This document shows, piece by piece, positions 20,164 to 29,615 of a DNA stretch of 64,000 nt. Below the pieces are notes generated by a model, which saw only the letters and a list, made by a program, of their open reading frames with translations, was not told the origin of the DNA and ran no database searches. Source of the stretch: Paralithodes platypus (lineage: Eukaryota > Arthropoda > Malacostraca > Decapoda > Lithodidae). The first letter of the stretch is position 1. The number at the start of each line of letters is the position of its first letter. Location of the stretch: NCBI GenBank assembly GCA_032716605.1, contig CM064519.1:14385468-14449467 (forward strand), read 5' to 3'. Position numbers and translations under genes: made by a program.

Positions 20164-23100
20164 CATTCACGTTGTTTTAGAGTTAAGATGCATTCATTCA
20201 GTTCAGGGGGGGGGGGGGGGAACAAACATTACAGGCAACTCCGTCCTTTGTCCCATCCTTACATTCGTACTCACAGGGAAGAAATATATATATGACTGAA
20301 AGGATTAATATATAGAAAACAAATACAAAATATAGAACCATGATTGAAATAATGAATGTACTTGTCTTATCCCTTCAGGTGGAGGGTTCAGTGCCAAGCT
20401 GTTGGGCCAGTGTAGGGAGGAGATCCAAGACGCCATCGAGCCCATCACAGAGCAGCTACAGGTCCTCAATATTACATGTAAGTACTATTTAGTTAACGGG
20501 ACACTGACTGCTTTTTCGGCCTATAAATTCATTCATTCATAAATTCGTAGTTTCCTCGCTAGCCATCCCTCAAACTTGGAAAAACATACCCTAGACCCCC
20601 CAAGATAAATTTGTAAATTTTTCGGTAGAAAGAATTACCGGCCGAAGGCCGGTTCCTCTAACAATTACAGGCTTGCTATCGCTCGCCAGGAAAAAATCGA
20701 CACCTAAATGGCACGATAGGTCTTAAAATTTATAACGAAATGGGACGAAAGGTCTTATAATCACCAAACAAATGAGCCTAACATCTAAAAATCTAAAAAA
20801 TAATGGGACTAAACACTAGGGAGAAAGGGGACCAGAAAAACGACCGTCTCCCTTTAAGATAGGTAAGTACTATAGGTAGCGCCAACGACCGTCTCCCTTT
20901 AACTCTCTCCGACATATGACGCGATTTTGAGCCTATTGGGGATACTCTAAAGCCTTTGTTACCATCAGGGGTATTTAGAAACCTTTAGTTTAGTTATTTC
21001 AACCTCTGCAGTTGTCTTTGAGTTAGCTGTGGCCAGAAAACTAATTTTGGAGAGGTAATTATAATAGTGAGAGAACTCTATTTCTTATTGCTAATCTGGC
21101 AACCTCTGCGTCATAAATGCGTGAAAGGGTTAAGATAGGTAAGTACTATAGGTAGCGCCAACGACCGTCTCCCTTTAAGATAGGTAAGTACTATAGGTAG
21201 CCCCAACGACCGTCTCCCTTTAAGATAGGTAAGTACTATAGGTAGCCCCAACGACCGTCTCCCTTTAAGATAGGTAAGTACTATAGGTAGCCCCAACGAC
21301 CGTCTCCCTTTAAGATAGGTAAGTACTATAGGTAGCCCAACGACCGTCTCCCTTTAAGATAGGTAAGTACTATAGGTAGCCCCAACGACCGTCTCCCTTT
21401 AAGATAGGTAAGTACTATAGGTAGCCCCAACGACCGTCTCCCTTTAAGATAGGTAAGTACTATAGGTAGCCCCAACGACCGTCTCCCTTTAAGATAGGTA
21501 AGTACTATAGGTAGCCCCAACGACCGTCTCCCTTTAAGATAGGTAAGTACTATAGGTAGCCCCAACGACCGTCTCCCTTTAAGATAGGTAAGTACTATAG
21601 GTAGCCCCAACGACCGTCTCCCTTTAAGATAGGTAAGTACTATAGGTAGCCCCAACGACCGTCTCCCTTTAAGATAGGTAAGTACTATAGGTAGCCCCAA
21701 CGACCGTCTCCCTTTAAGATAGGTAAGTACTATAGGTAGCCCCAACGACCGTCTCCCTTTAAGATAGGTAAGTACTATAGGTAGCGCCAACGACCGTCTC
21801 CCTTTAAGATAGGTAAGTACTATAGGTAGCCCCAATGGCCGTCTCCCTTTAAGATAGGTAAGTACTATAGGTAGCCCCAACGACCGTCTCCCTTTAAGAT
21901 AGGTAAGTACTATAGGTAGCCCCAACGACCGTCTCCCTTTAAGATAGGTAAGTACTATAGGTAGCCCCAATGACCGTCTCCCTTTAAGATAGGTAAGTAC
22001 TATAGGTAGCCCTAGGTAGCCCCAACGACCGTCTCCCTTTAAGATAGGTAAGTACTATAGGTAGCCCAACGACCGTCTCCCTTTAAGATAGGTAAGTACT
22101 ATAGGTAGCCCCAACGACCGTCTCCCTTTAAGATAGGTAAGTACTATAGGTAGCCCCAACGACCGTCTCCCTTTAAGATAGGTAAGTACTATAGGTAGCC
22201 CCAACGACCGTCTCCCTTTAAGATAGGTAAGTACTATAGGTAGCCCCAACGACCGTCTCCCTTTAAGATAGGTAAGTACTATAGGTAGCCCCAACGACCG
22301 TCTCCCGTAAGTACTATAGGTAGCCCCAACGACCGTCTCCCTTTAAGATAGGTAAGTACTATAGGTAGCGCCAACGAACTTGACAATAATCTTGACCCCT
22401 TAACTTCTTATAACTCAAGATGAATGAAAGCAATCGGGCTGACATTTCTATCATTTGGGAAGAGTCCACCAAGAAATAGGTGTCGATACTTACAGCCAGG
22501 TCCTTTGAAGTTACAAATAGGTCAGGGATCAAGATTATTATCAAGTTCGTTGGCGCTACCTTTAGTTAGTTAAAATAGGACTTCAGAAGCTATCAACCCT
22601 TCTGGATTATTAAACCAGCACCCTGTAAGTCAAGAATAGCGTCTGGAGCCCCTTTCCGAGAACTCCAGTCCCTTGTGGGTAAGTACAATCAGCCTATGTC
22701 CCTGTACCACTATACTATATTCAAAATAAGTAGGTCAATGAGATTTGGGTTGATTATTATTGAGGATTTTGCTTGTGGGTTTTTCTTTTCCATTTTCGGC
22801 CTCAAAGGGGTAAATACTATCTCACTAACTAAACCATCTGAATAACAGAGTATTTTCTTAAATAACTTAAGGGGGAGTTGGTGGCTTTTTCTGGTCCCCC
22901 TTCTTCCTCATGTTTAGCCCTATTAGTTTTCAACATTTAAGACTAATTAGTTGGTGAATTTAAGACCTTTCACCCCATTACTTTGTCAATATTAAGACAT
23001 TTTGTGTAATTTAGGTGTTGATTATTTGTCCTGGTGAGCGATAGCGCCCCTGTAAGATAATAGTAATCGGCCTCCTGCCGGGGTTATGGGGTGTGGTTTT

Positions 23101-26100
23101 ATTTACATATTAATATATATATTTTTGTTTAACTTGATGGAGGTCTAGGGAGGAAACTAAACAAATAATAACAAGATAAAATTGAATAAATAAGCAAATA
23201 AATACGCTCATATGTATTCCAACTATAGTATCTCTCTCTCTTCTTACAGACACGACTCCGATACAGGTGCCTCAGAACGACACGGTCCCATCGCCTTGCA
23301 TCGGACACAAAGGTAGAGTGCCTGTATATAGAGAGCGTCGAACTAAGAAGGTCCCGGGAGTCAGAAACAATATGGCGCCCGAGGACTAGAATACCTTTAT
23401 ATAGAGAGCGGCGACATTCGAGGGTCCAGGGGATCGGAAACAACATGGCACCTGGGCACTAGAGTGCCTTCATATAGAGAGTGTCGAATTAAGAGGGTCC
23501 CGGGAATCGGAAACAATATGGCACCTGGCACTAGAATGCCTTTATATAGAGAGTGTCAACATAAAGGGTCCCGGGAGTAAGAAACAATATGGCGCCCGGG
23601 CACTAGACTGCCTATTATAGAGAGTGGCGATATAGAGGGTCCAGGGAGTCAGAAACAATATTGTGCCCATGAATAGTTGACACTACTTTCTCAGACAAGG
23701 CACCGTACACAAAAGTTAGCCCAGAAATTGACTAACATGCTTTGATACAAGTTTGATATTCAGGGTTTCTCTGGGTTTGTCATAGCTTTATAATTCCAGT
23801 GCTGTATGGGACGCAAGGATCTGTGGAGCTGCCGTCTGACTACTACGGCAACAACATGGAGTGCGGCTGGCGGGTGGTGTCTCCTCCGGGAACAGTGCTG
23901 GCTATCACGTGGCTCCAGTTCCAACTTGAGGCCAGTAATGCCTGCCAGTATGACTGGGTCGAGGTCAAGAATCCTGCAAAACCTTCTCAGCTGGAATACG
24001 GGTAAGTCAGTAAAGTAGCAGATGAGATGATTATACAAAAGAATGATGATGATAGTGTTGTTCAAGATTTTTTATTCCATTTCAATAATCATGATAAATG
24101 TAACTATAACTGAGTCAATGAAGAAAATCTTATGTAGCCTTCTCAGCTGGAATATTGGTTATCATAAGTCTAGCCCCATGTGAATTTTGCCAACAAAGAA
24201 ATATTGTCGGTATCGTCGTTCTAGATCTGTGGGTGTTTGCATATCTAGAATTGCTACAAACATCAGTATGACTAAGTAGAGGTAAAAATAATCTAAATTA
24301 CCCTCAAAACTGGTGAATGCATGATTCAATTAAGTACCAGATTATTTCAGTCACTTTAGAAATAGTGTCGTTAATTATCTCAATATTCAATTATTCAAAG
24401 ATCATGAGAATACAGAATAAGGATTACCACATTTCTTTACATGATTTCTCAAATTGTTCAAGTGTGCCAGGTCTGTACCCAATCAATCAGCCAATGAGGG
24501 CATACGCCATGACAGCTCGTAGCCGCACTCACCCTCCGACTTCACTAAGGGGGATCCCCCCAGATGAGATTCTAGGACTCTGCCCGGCCCATATCAAGTA
24601 TCCCATAGCAAGACTGATCAACTTGCCTCAGCCATGAATTATGTGGTGTTCTCCTAGGCCTCCTCCACTTAGGGTTGTCTTCTGTAGAAACTACCTAACT
24701 ATAGTGAGCAGGGTCAGCTCCAGGGAGGCGAACCACATGCCCATAGAGCCGAAGTTAGCGTTCACGGACCATGAAACAAATATATCTTGTATCAGTATAA
24801 CAGATTATTTGCTGGTTTGAGATGTAGTCATGCCAGTGATAGCCCATGATCCTGCAAAAACATTTAGTACTAAACGAGATAATGCATTGCTTCAACTTAC
24901 TGTTAAGTGTCCTTGTCTCACATCCATATAATAAGACAGGGAACACCATTTATTTAATGATAATGTCGGACAGCCTTGGAGAGAGGTATCCTGACCAGGA
25001 TTAGAACCCACTCACTCCAGGTATATTTGGGAGAGTTGGGCACCATAACCACTCGGCCATGAGGAGATAGGGAATACCATTGTCTTGAAGATACGCAATT
25101 TCGTCCTTCTGCACAGGTATCGACAAAGCCATATACTTTTGTTGATGAATCCGTAACCCCATATGCAAAAGACGAGGTAATGATTAACATCATAGCCCGA
25201 CTCACCCCTTTTATGGATCATGCTACCAAGATAAGAAAATTTATTCAAGATCTCTAGGTCCTTACCACATGCATTAACAGATTGCACTGCATCATCCAAC
25301 AATTCACCGAATGCTGGGAATTTGGTTGTAGTCCAAGAGACTTTTAAGCCCAGCAGCTCCGACTCCTCACATAGTGTCTCGAGGGCCAATTTAATAACAT
25401 CCAATGTCTCCGCTAGGATCAAGTGTGTTATATGCAATATCAAGATCGGTGATCTTCTAATTTCTGACATCTGCTCAATAGAAACACTACTCTACTGTCT
25501 GGCCCAGTAACCAGTCCACACAAATGTGGAAAAGTGTAGGTGCTAGAACACATCCCTGTCTCACACCTGAATTTGCTGGGAAGAAGAAGGATACTCCCCC
25601 ACCACACTTGACAGGAGGGAGAGATGGATAGAATGGGTTCCACTTTAGAGTTAATATAATCAAAGTATTTAGGGAAGTCAGTAGACTTAGAGAATAGATA
25701 GACAATACAGAAATATTTATTTTGAGAGTGAAAGGAAAGCTTGTGCCAGAAAGTTGAGAAAGCAGAGGAGACAATGCTGGGAACAAGAGATCAAGTGAGT
25801 TTGCTGTGCACATATACACAACATCTAGCTTTTGCTTTGTAACTAGGTTAGAGAAAGTAGGAGGAAACAGAGAAGGAATTGCTGGAAATTGCTTCAGACA
25901 ATGGAGACTTTGTGAGATAAAGAAGATCAGGTTTGTTGGAGTGAGGTGGTGTTCCACGTAGTGAAAGTTAGAGGAAAAGCCCACAAATATTGCAGAAGTT
26001 AATAGTTAGCAGTCTAGTACATATTGATATGTTGTCACCAGAGATCAAGCTTAAAGTTTTCCCACAGTTCTACAGGGAGCAAAGCACTTCAAACCGCTTT

Positions 26101-27941
26101 GAGATTGCCACTGCATACTTCCTTGCACACTTCTCATTCTTGAGCCTCTCAAGATGAAACCTAGAGGTATAACATGTTGAGATTTTTCTGGCTTTGAGTC
26201 ATAGCTTCAGTGTAGCAACAACAAACCTGTGGTAGGTAGCAAATAATTCAGCACTCCTGAAGACCCTGCAGTTCTGGAGGATCTTCCAACGAGTGCTTGC
26301 AAGTATGTGGATAGTACCAAGTTCAGCGGTGTGGCTCTGGTCTCAGAAACCAGGACCCCGTTACCCTCAACTACCTGGACCTTGCGAAGTTCAGGAAGAG
26401 AGAACTGTTGACATTCCTGGTACAAAAGCCATGGGGACAGACACATGCCTCATAGCCAGTTCTATCATTGCCGGTAACTGCATTGAAATACCCAAGGACA
26501 ACAAGTTTCTCCCATGGGTGGTACTGTTCAATAATAATCAAGCTTGGTGTAAAATAATTATTTCTCTTCTAAAGTACTCATCTTTGTAGGACCATATACT
26601 GCAAAAAGAGAATTGAAGCCCAACGAGTGCTTCATCCTCACCAGCAGCATACGCTTGTCAACACAACTGTGCGAACCAGGGTGGAAGAGATCGCAAGAGA
26701 TACCCCAGTTTGACGAGTACCAATGCCACAGCCAGACCAGTAGTATGTGTAACCATCGCAACTGATCTCACTGTTGCCAGGCTGCCTCACCTCAGAGAGG
26801 GCCACTATAGCAACCCCTAGCCACCACAGCTTTCTAGGTAAAGGAGGTAGTTGGTCATCATACAAGAGGGTTAATGTATTCCAGGCTCCAACCTGGATAC
26901 CCCTCCAAAAGGTGAAGCCCAGGAGAGGGTCTTTGTGTTCGTGACTCGTCTGCGCTGCCACGAATACCTCATAAGTCAGGAGTTTGTCTTCGGGATCCGC
27001 TGCCATTCACAGTGCAGAGGTCCCAAAGGCTTTGCCGTGCTCTCGTCACAACTGGCACCCCTGCTCGACTTGCAGGAGCAGTAGGACCGTTCCCGCCAGC
27101 TGAACCAGGCATGCCTGACATTGGACCCCCTTGAATTGCTGGGCTGGGATTGTGGGCACCTGCCCGGTGGTGTTGAGAATGATCTCTGGTCCCTTTTCCC
27201 AAAATGTGTGCATGGTGGCAGCTTTGGATTTTGCAGGGTCGGGTCACAGGCCCCACCCCAAACCAGATGGCTTTTACCCACAGTCGCTGTAGTCCATGAA
27301 GGATTTGTTGTTTGGGGCTTCCTTTCCCTAGACGAGGTTGCCGGCCAAGACTAAAGAACCCCGTCTACCAGTCCCTTTAAGTCGCCTCCTAAAACATGCA
27401 GGGATTACGGAGGAAATATTCTTTATCCATTGCAACCAATGCAGGTGCCCCTAGCCCCAGGGCAATTTATTATCTACATCCTTCAAAAATTAGGATTATT
27501 TAATAAATCTCTGAGCACAATGTTTTACTTAGTATATCCCCCTCTCCTCTGGACTAAGGTAAACTTTCCTTAAGATATAAAGAAGGTTTATAGCATCATT
27601 TTTAAGTGTTTGATATTCAATCTCTCTACTTTTACATGTATTTCTATAGTTGAGATTTAACCCACAATGTTTTAAGTTCTTAGTATTCAATTGTTCTACT
27701 TTTACATGCATTTCTGCAACAGAAATTTATCCCTGTATTGCTCAAGTGTTTGCCATTCAAAGCTTCTACTTGTCTATGTCTCTGCAGAAAGAAGTTATGT
27801 GGCAAACCTGGAGACCTGCTGAATGGGACGAAGATTATGAACGGCAATGAGGTGGAGATCAACTTCCACTCTGACTCCTCCACCACAGAGGACGGATTCA
27901 AGATGGAGTACCAGGCTCTATTGGTCCCTAGGGAATTGTAA
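16217..27941 (+). CDS. Gene B: type II membrane protein, coiled-coil stalk plus C-terminal CUB domain (7 exons, 321 aa)
   Basis: Hand-spliced CDS: 16217-16418, 17424-17540, 19979-20107, 20379-20477, 23250-23312, 23800-24001, 27788-27941. All junctions are GT-AG with matching phases; the total is divisible by 3. An in-frame ATG at 16154 would add 21 residues; 16217 is preferred for its context (A at -3, G at +4) and alignment with gene A. Layout: cytoplasmic tail; helix about 22-40 (LAGLVLIVVLIYLLAS); stalk with many sequons (NST, NTS, NAT, NDS, NET, NIT, NDT); CUB with four cysteines (SPCIG, ECGW, ACQYDW, KLCG) and SDSSTTEDGF near the end. Stop TAA; AATAAA 146 bp later. Paralogue of gene A by shared architecture, exon sizes and phases. 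Introns hold about 10 kb of repeats. Probable cell-surface recognition or adhesion protein (inference). Confidence 0.85.
16640..16795. repeat. Dispersed repeat family F-like copy
   Basis: Same blocks as 5640-5812 (GGGAAGGGTCA, AGGGAATAGG, CACGATTTCTGG). Confidence 0.6.
16868..16953. repeat. (CTA)n then (TAT)n microsatellite
   Basis: Trinucleotide tracts in intron 1 of gene B. Confidence 0.92.
17160..17352 (+). mobile_element. MITE family A copy (A7), 5' truncated
   Basis: Begins in the core (GCGATAGCGAGCC) and runs to TTAA at 17353-17356. Confidence 0.72.
17424..17540 (+). CDS. Gene B exon 2 (stalk)
   Basis: Acceptor TTGCAG, donor GTAGGT, phase 1-1, 117 nt. Heptad leucines (VKALLEKLQQF, ILHLKEQLNAT). 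Equivalent of gene A exon 3. Confidence 0.85.
17555..17640 (+). mobile_element. MITE family A fragment (A8)
   Basis: Only the left GTTTAGCCCCATTAG and TTAAGAC blocks, 15 bp after the gene B exon 2 donor. Confidence 0.6.
17765..18005 (+). mobile_element. tRNA-derived SINE with (ATT)n tail
   Basis: Head with A-box-like GTGTAGTGACTAGCGTCTTGG and B-box-like GAAGGTTCCAAGGTCACGCC, body CCCCAATGGAAATAAG and GGGCTATCCTTAG, ATT tail at 17987-18005. Tail shared with 8500-8655. Confidence 0.72.
18268..18650. repeat. 25-bp minisatellite, about 15 copies
   Basis: Unit AAAGAGATAATGACTAATAT plus ACCAC, nearly invariant, ending at a CT tract (18653-18697). Confidence 0.95.
18978..19636. repeat. Large inverted repeat made of two head-to-head SINEs
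   Basis: Left arm about 18978-19290 and right arm about 19324-19636 are near-perfect reverse complements. Each arm has a tRNA-like head: B-box GGTTCGATCCCCACTGAGAG and A-box-like GTGGTGTAATTGATTAAAGC. At the centre a second perfect ~36-bp inverted repeat (ATTGAGAATATATCACAAAT and flanks) encloses one more B-box copy. Confidence 0.88.
19637..19688. repeat. (TA)n microsatellite
   Basis: TA tract directly at the right edge of the palindrome; a matching TA tract sits on the left at 18924-18941. Confidence 0.93.
19690..19805 (+). mobile_element. SINE head, second copy of the 9940 family
   Basis: GATTGATATCCAG, TTTAACTGT(T/C)TTGATGGTGTAA and GGGAGGATCGCA are shared in order with 9890-10010. Confidence 0.6.
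19979..20107 (+). CDS. Gene B exon 3 (stalk)
   Basis: Acceptor TTTGCAG, donor GTATGT, phase 1-1, 129 nt. Encodes SEVAEDCQHTTQALNDSIS and a helical HLAVLEEHILETNE. No direct counterpart in gene A. Confidence 0.83.
20379..20477 (+). CDS. Gene B exon 4 (stalk)
   Basis: Acceptor CTTCAG, donor GTAAGTACTAT, phase 1-1, 99 nt. LLGQCREEIQDAIEPI matches gene A exon 4. The first 11 nt of the donor recur in every unit of the 45-bp array that follows. Confidence 0.85.
20497..20853 (-). mobile_element. MITE family A copy (A9)
   Basis: TTAA at 20493-20496 and 20854-20857. Its right terminus (CGACCGTCTCCC) became part of the adjacent 45-bp unit. Confidence 0.85.
20854..22375 (+). repeat. 45-bp satellite, about 29 copies, each with a consensus 5' splice site
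   Basis: Unit order: TTTAAGATAG then GTAAGTACTATAGG, then TAGCCCCAACGACCGTCTCC. Hand count about 29 units including one before the E1 insertion; about 28 carry AG/GTAAGT preceded by a pyrimidine tract. Located in intron 4 of gene B in sense orientation. Parts of the unit match the end of MITE A9 and the terminus of element F. Confidence 0.93.
20903..21129. mobile_element. MITE family E copy (E1) inside the satellite
   Basis: Flanked by TTAA at 20899-20902 and 21130-21133. Imperfect inverted termini: CTCTCTCCGACATATGACGC on the left, and a right end whose complement starts CCCTTTCACGCATTTATGAC. 227 bp, no ORF. It interrupts one satellite unit, whose intact neighbours give the empty site CCCTTTAAGATAGG. 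Confidence 0.9.
22364..22560. mobile_element. MITE family F with ~36-bp terminal inverted repeats
   Basis: Left end GGTAGCGCCAACGAACTTGA is the reverse complement of the right end, and the match continues through CAATAATCTTGACCC with about one mismatch. Internal block shared with 5640-5812. Confidence 0.85.
22871..23190 (+). mobile_element. MITE family A copy (A10)
   Basis: Left TTAA at 22867-22870; core GGTGAGCGATAGCG; right end diverged. Confidence 0.72.
23250..23312 (+). CDS. Gene B exon 5 (linker with first CUB cysteine)
   Basis: Acceptor TTACAG, donor GTAGAG, phase 1-1, 63 nt as in gene A. The ~66-bp array starts right at this donor. Confidence 0.82.
23313..23680 (+). repeat. ~66-bp tandem repeat, about 5.5 units
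   Basis: Unit: TAGAGTGCCTTTATATAGAG, then GGGTCCCGGGA, then GAAACAATATGGC(G/A)CC. It starts at the exon 5 donor itself. Inverted copies lie upstream of gene B at 15296-15440. Confidence 0.9.
23800..24001 (+). CDS. Gene B exon 6 (CUB, N-terminal two thirds)
   Basis: Acceptor TTCCAG, donor GTAAGT, 202 nt, phase 1 to 2. VLYGTQGSVELPSDYY, ECGWRVVSPPG, ACQYDWVEVKNP. Confidence 0.88.
24755..24949 (-). pseudogene. LINE RT C-terminal fragment
   Basis: LLYGCETRTLNSKLKQCI, RIMGYHWHDYISNQQI and RERCTLYGHVVRLP (the last part past the frame end) fit the conserved tail of these RTs. Confidence 0.75.
24955..25075 (-). mobile_element. tRNA-derived SINE inserted in the LINE
   Basis: On the minus strand: TGGCCGAGTGGTTATGGTGC (A box, Ser/Leu-tRNA-like) and GTGGGTTCTAATCCTGGTCA (B box). 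Flanked by a diverged duplication AGGGAACACCATT / AGGGAATACCATT. Confidence 0.75.
25012..25470 (-). pseudogene. LINE reverse transcriptase palm/thumb fragment
   Basis: TLCEESELLGLKVSWTTTKF, ILNKFSYLGSMIHKRGES; the YADD region just upstream is degenerate. Interrupted by a SINE at 24955-25075 and resumed as VFPVLLYGCETRTLNSKL. Confidence 0.75.
25487..25984 (-). pseudogene. Chimeric LINE ORF: foreign endonuclease piece joined to RT
   Basis: The first part resembles the endonuclease at 61341-61883 (SVEYHL and YVRNNL-type segments). The last part (PANSGVRQGCVLAPTLFHIC) is the RT palm of the surrounding element. The join near 25640 marks an insertion or template switch. Confidence 0.65.
26638..27006 (-). 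pseudogene. LINE endonuclease domain, N-terminal part
   Basis: Protein contains GIQVGAWNTLTLLYDDQLPP and VAIVALSEVRQPG (the usual Glu of the APE ETK/EVR motif), then YYWSGCGIGTRQTGVSLAIS. This resembles the endonuclease of elements often annotated as craniofacial development protein 2-like. 369 nt open; flanking frames are broken. Confidence 0.8.
27788..27941 (+). CDS. Gene B exon 7 (CUB C-terminus and stop)
   Basis: Acceptor CTGCAG; KKLCGKPGDLLNGT through DGFKMEYQALLVPREL, TAA. 154 nt. Confidence 0.88.
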
Positions 27942-27949
27942 GAGAGAGA

Positions 27950-27982
27950 GAGAGCAAGAGCGAGAGAGAGAGAGAGAGATTC
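27950..27982. repeat. (GA)n tract in gene B 3' UTR
   Basis: GA repeats begin about 8 bp after the stop codon. Confidence 0.9.
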
Positions 27983-28086
27983 AATGCAAGTTAGTTACTT
28001 AGTTAATTATATGGTGCTACAAGGAATAGTTAGTATCTCAGAGACCTTGCGGCCCTTTCCAGAGAGATATACTGAACTATGAGCAA

Positions 28087-28092
28087 AATAAA
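28087..28092 (+). promoter_or_regulatory. Candidate gene B polyadenylation signal
   Basis: AATAAA 146 bp after the stop, followed within 30 bp by a GT-rich stretch, as expected for a downstream element. Confidence 0.65.
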
Positions 28093-28139
28093 GAGAAGTG
28101 AGTGTGTGTGCGTGAATGTGTGTGTGAGCTAGTGACTTA

Positions 28140-28190
28140 TGTATGTGTGTGTGTGTGTGTGTGTGTGAGTGTGTGTATGTGTGTGTGTAC
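28140..28190. repeat. (TG)n microsatellite
   Basis: TG tract just 3' of gene B. Confidence 0.92.
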
Positions 28191-28275
28191 AGACATCCTG
28201 TTTACTCTACACTTCTCAATAACAGATACCGAGACTCATACTCGGTAACCTCTGTGATCTCAAATGTACTCTTAA

Positions 28276-28637
28276 GGGGGCCCACCTCATTTTATTTTCT
28301 CCCTCTCCCCCTCTCTCTGGGTTGTATCCATTCGGCCCCATTCAGCCTACTGTTTTAAGACATTTATCCCCATCCAGGTACCTATTTTTTCCTGGCGAGC
28401 GATAGCAAGCCAGCATATTTAAAAACAATGTTTTTGTCAGCAAGCTTAATTTGTAAATTTGTCGATAGAAAAATGTCAGCCGGAATTCTCCATACAATGC
28501 TGGCTCGCTATCGCTCGCCAGGAAGAAATCGACACCTGGATGGGGATAAACGTCTTAAATCAGTAGACTGAATGGGGCCGAATGGATACAAGCCAGAGAA
28601 AGAGAGAAAATGAGAGAAAAAGAGCAGGTCACCCCCC
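28276..28637. mobile_element. MITE family B copy (B1), long fold-back
   Basis: TTAA at 28272-28275 and 28638-28641. Arms of about 150 bp are inverted copies: TATCCATTCGGCCCCATTCA on the left and its complement on the right, plus CGAGCGATAGCAAGCCAGCA versus TGCTGGCTCGCTATCGCTCG. Confidence 0.88.
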
Positions 28638-28648
28638 TTAAGACTGTA

Positions 28649-28865
28649 TTAACCCCTTCTGCACCGGTGACAGATTTTGTATTTAATTTCAGCTACATTT
28701 AGAGGCTTTTATGATGCTTAGGAAGGATATATGGTAGCTAAAAGGATTAATTGAGATAATCTGTAACATTTGTATTAGCAGACGTCCTTGTTAAGCTGAA
28801 TATAATCGTTTTATAGTGGTCAGGATATAATGAAAGGATGTCACCGGTACTGAATGGGTAATTAA
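28649..28865. mobile_element. MITE family C copy (C2)
   Basis: Left TTAACCCCTTCTGCACCGGT; right end complements it (ACCGGTACTGAATGGGTAAT). About 215 bp. Confidence 0.78.
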
Positions 28866-29340
28866 CCTTTTGTAGAAAACGGTACAATGTAAAACAAAAT
28901 ATAGATTTAAAGAATGAATATAAGCACCATATGAGGAGGAGCACTTTATTGACAACGGGTCCTATATAGCTATATCAGGTTTATAGAGGACATGCATAGT
29001 GTGTTTAAGGTATCCAGAATAAAAGTATATTGACATTAATAAACCCATCTAATATTAGAATGGAAAGATAAAACTCTATCAATCTTATTCAATATATATA
29101 TATATATATATATACCGGTGTATATATTATGTACTCAATTGTGTATACCCTGTGGGCAGGGGGCTAGAAATTCTCCTCCCTTTGTAAATTCCCCTATTAG
29201 TACAAAAGTACTCCCCGATCCTAAACCAACCACCGATAAGATTTAGTGCCCGTCTCGCGAACAGGCTACCTTCCACCAATGAACAACCACCACACACCCA
29301 GTAGCTCTGCCCACCTCCCTCTACTTGATCCTGAATATTG

Positions 29341-29380
29341 TATAAATAAGATGCATTGTCCCTATTCTAACCATCATTGA
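29341..29380 (+). promoter_or_regulatory. TATA box plus initiator-like sequence
   Basis: TATAAATA at 29341-29348 and ATCATTGAC about 33 bp downstream give standard core-promoter spacing; the ATG follows at 29415. Confidence 0.6.
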
Positions 29381-29414
29381 CTGCCAGCCAGCAGAGATCA
29401 GCCAGCCAATCAGC

Positions 29415-29615
29415 ATGCCTGATTCTCCCAGTGCCACCACCAAGCTCACTGGCCACGTTAAGTGGTATAATGTTAAACAGGGCTATGGTTTCATCACCTA
29501 TAGTGGAGGGGACATCTTTGTTCACTTCACTGGCATCTCCAAACCTAATCCTCTCCATCATGTGCCCTCTCTTGCCACCAATGAGAGGGTATCATTTACC
29601 ATCAAGAGGAGATGA
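29415..29615 (+). CDS. Cold-shock (Y-box-type) domain ORF, N-terminal frame
   Basis: 66 codons starting MPDSPSATTKLTGHVKWYN. The nucleic-acid-binding motifs of the cold-shock domain are present: QGYGFITY (RNP1-like) and GDIFVHF (RNP2-like), then TGISKPNPLHH, a loop length typical of animal Y-box proteins. Cold-shock domains bind single-stranded RNA or DNA. The frame ends at TGA (29613) after FTIKRR, short of the last strand of the domain; the missing part lies in the +1 frame that follows. The ATG is in fair context and sits 74 bp after the TATA box. Either the copy is frameshifted or it uses +1 frameshifting. Confidence 0.75.
   Translation: MPDSPSATTKLTGHVKWYNVKQGYGFITYSGGDIFVHFTGISKPNPLHHVPSLATNERVSFTIKRR

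Larger units (their letters stand above)
24480..27480 (-). mobile_element. Antisense LINE (RTE/Jockey-like), decayed and nested
   Basis: Read on the minus strand from 27480: an N-terminal endonuclease, then RT, then an RT C-terminus near 24950-24750. Frames are broken in several places. It contains a SINE (24955-25075) and a piece of a different LINE endonuclease (about 25640-25984). Lies in intron 6 of gene B. Confidence 0.82.

Noticed and set aside
21111..22294. Minus-strand ORFs of LPIVLTYLKGRRS repeats
   Set aside because: 45-bp satellite shadow, antisense to gene B.
24955..25075. Functional tRNA-Ser/Leu gene
   Set aside because: A and B boxes are present but acceptor and anticodon stems do not pair, and it sits inside a LINE with a target duplication; called a SINE.
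29377..29600. Upstream part of the 309-aa ORF as a separate protein
   Set aside because: It overlaps the cold-shock frame, which has the recognisable domain; only the part after about 29605 continues that domain.
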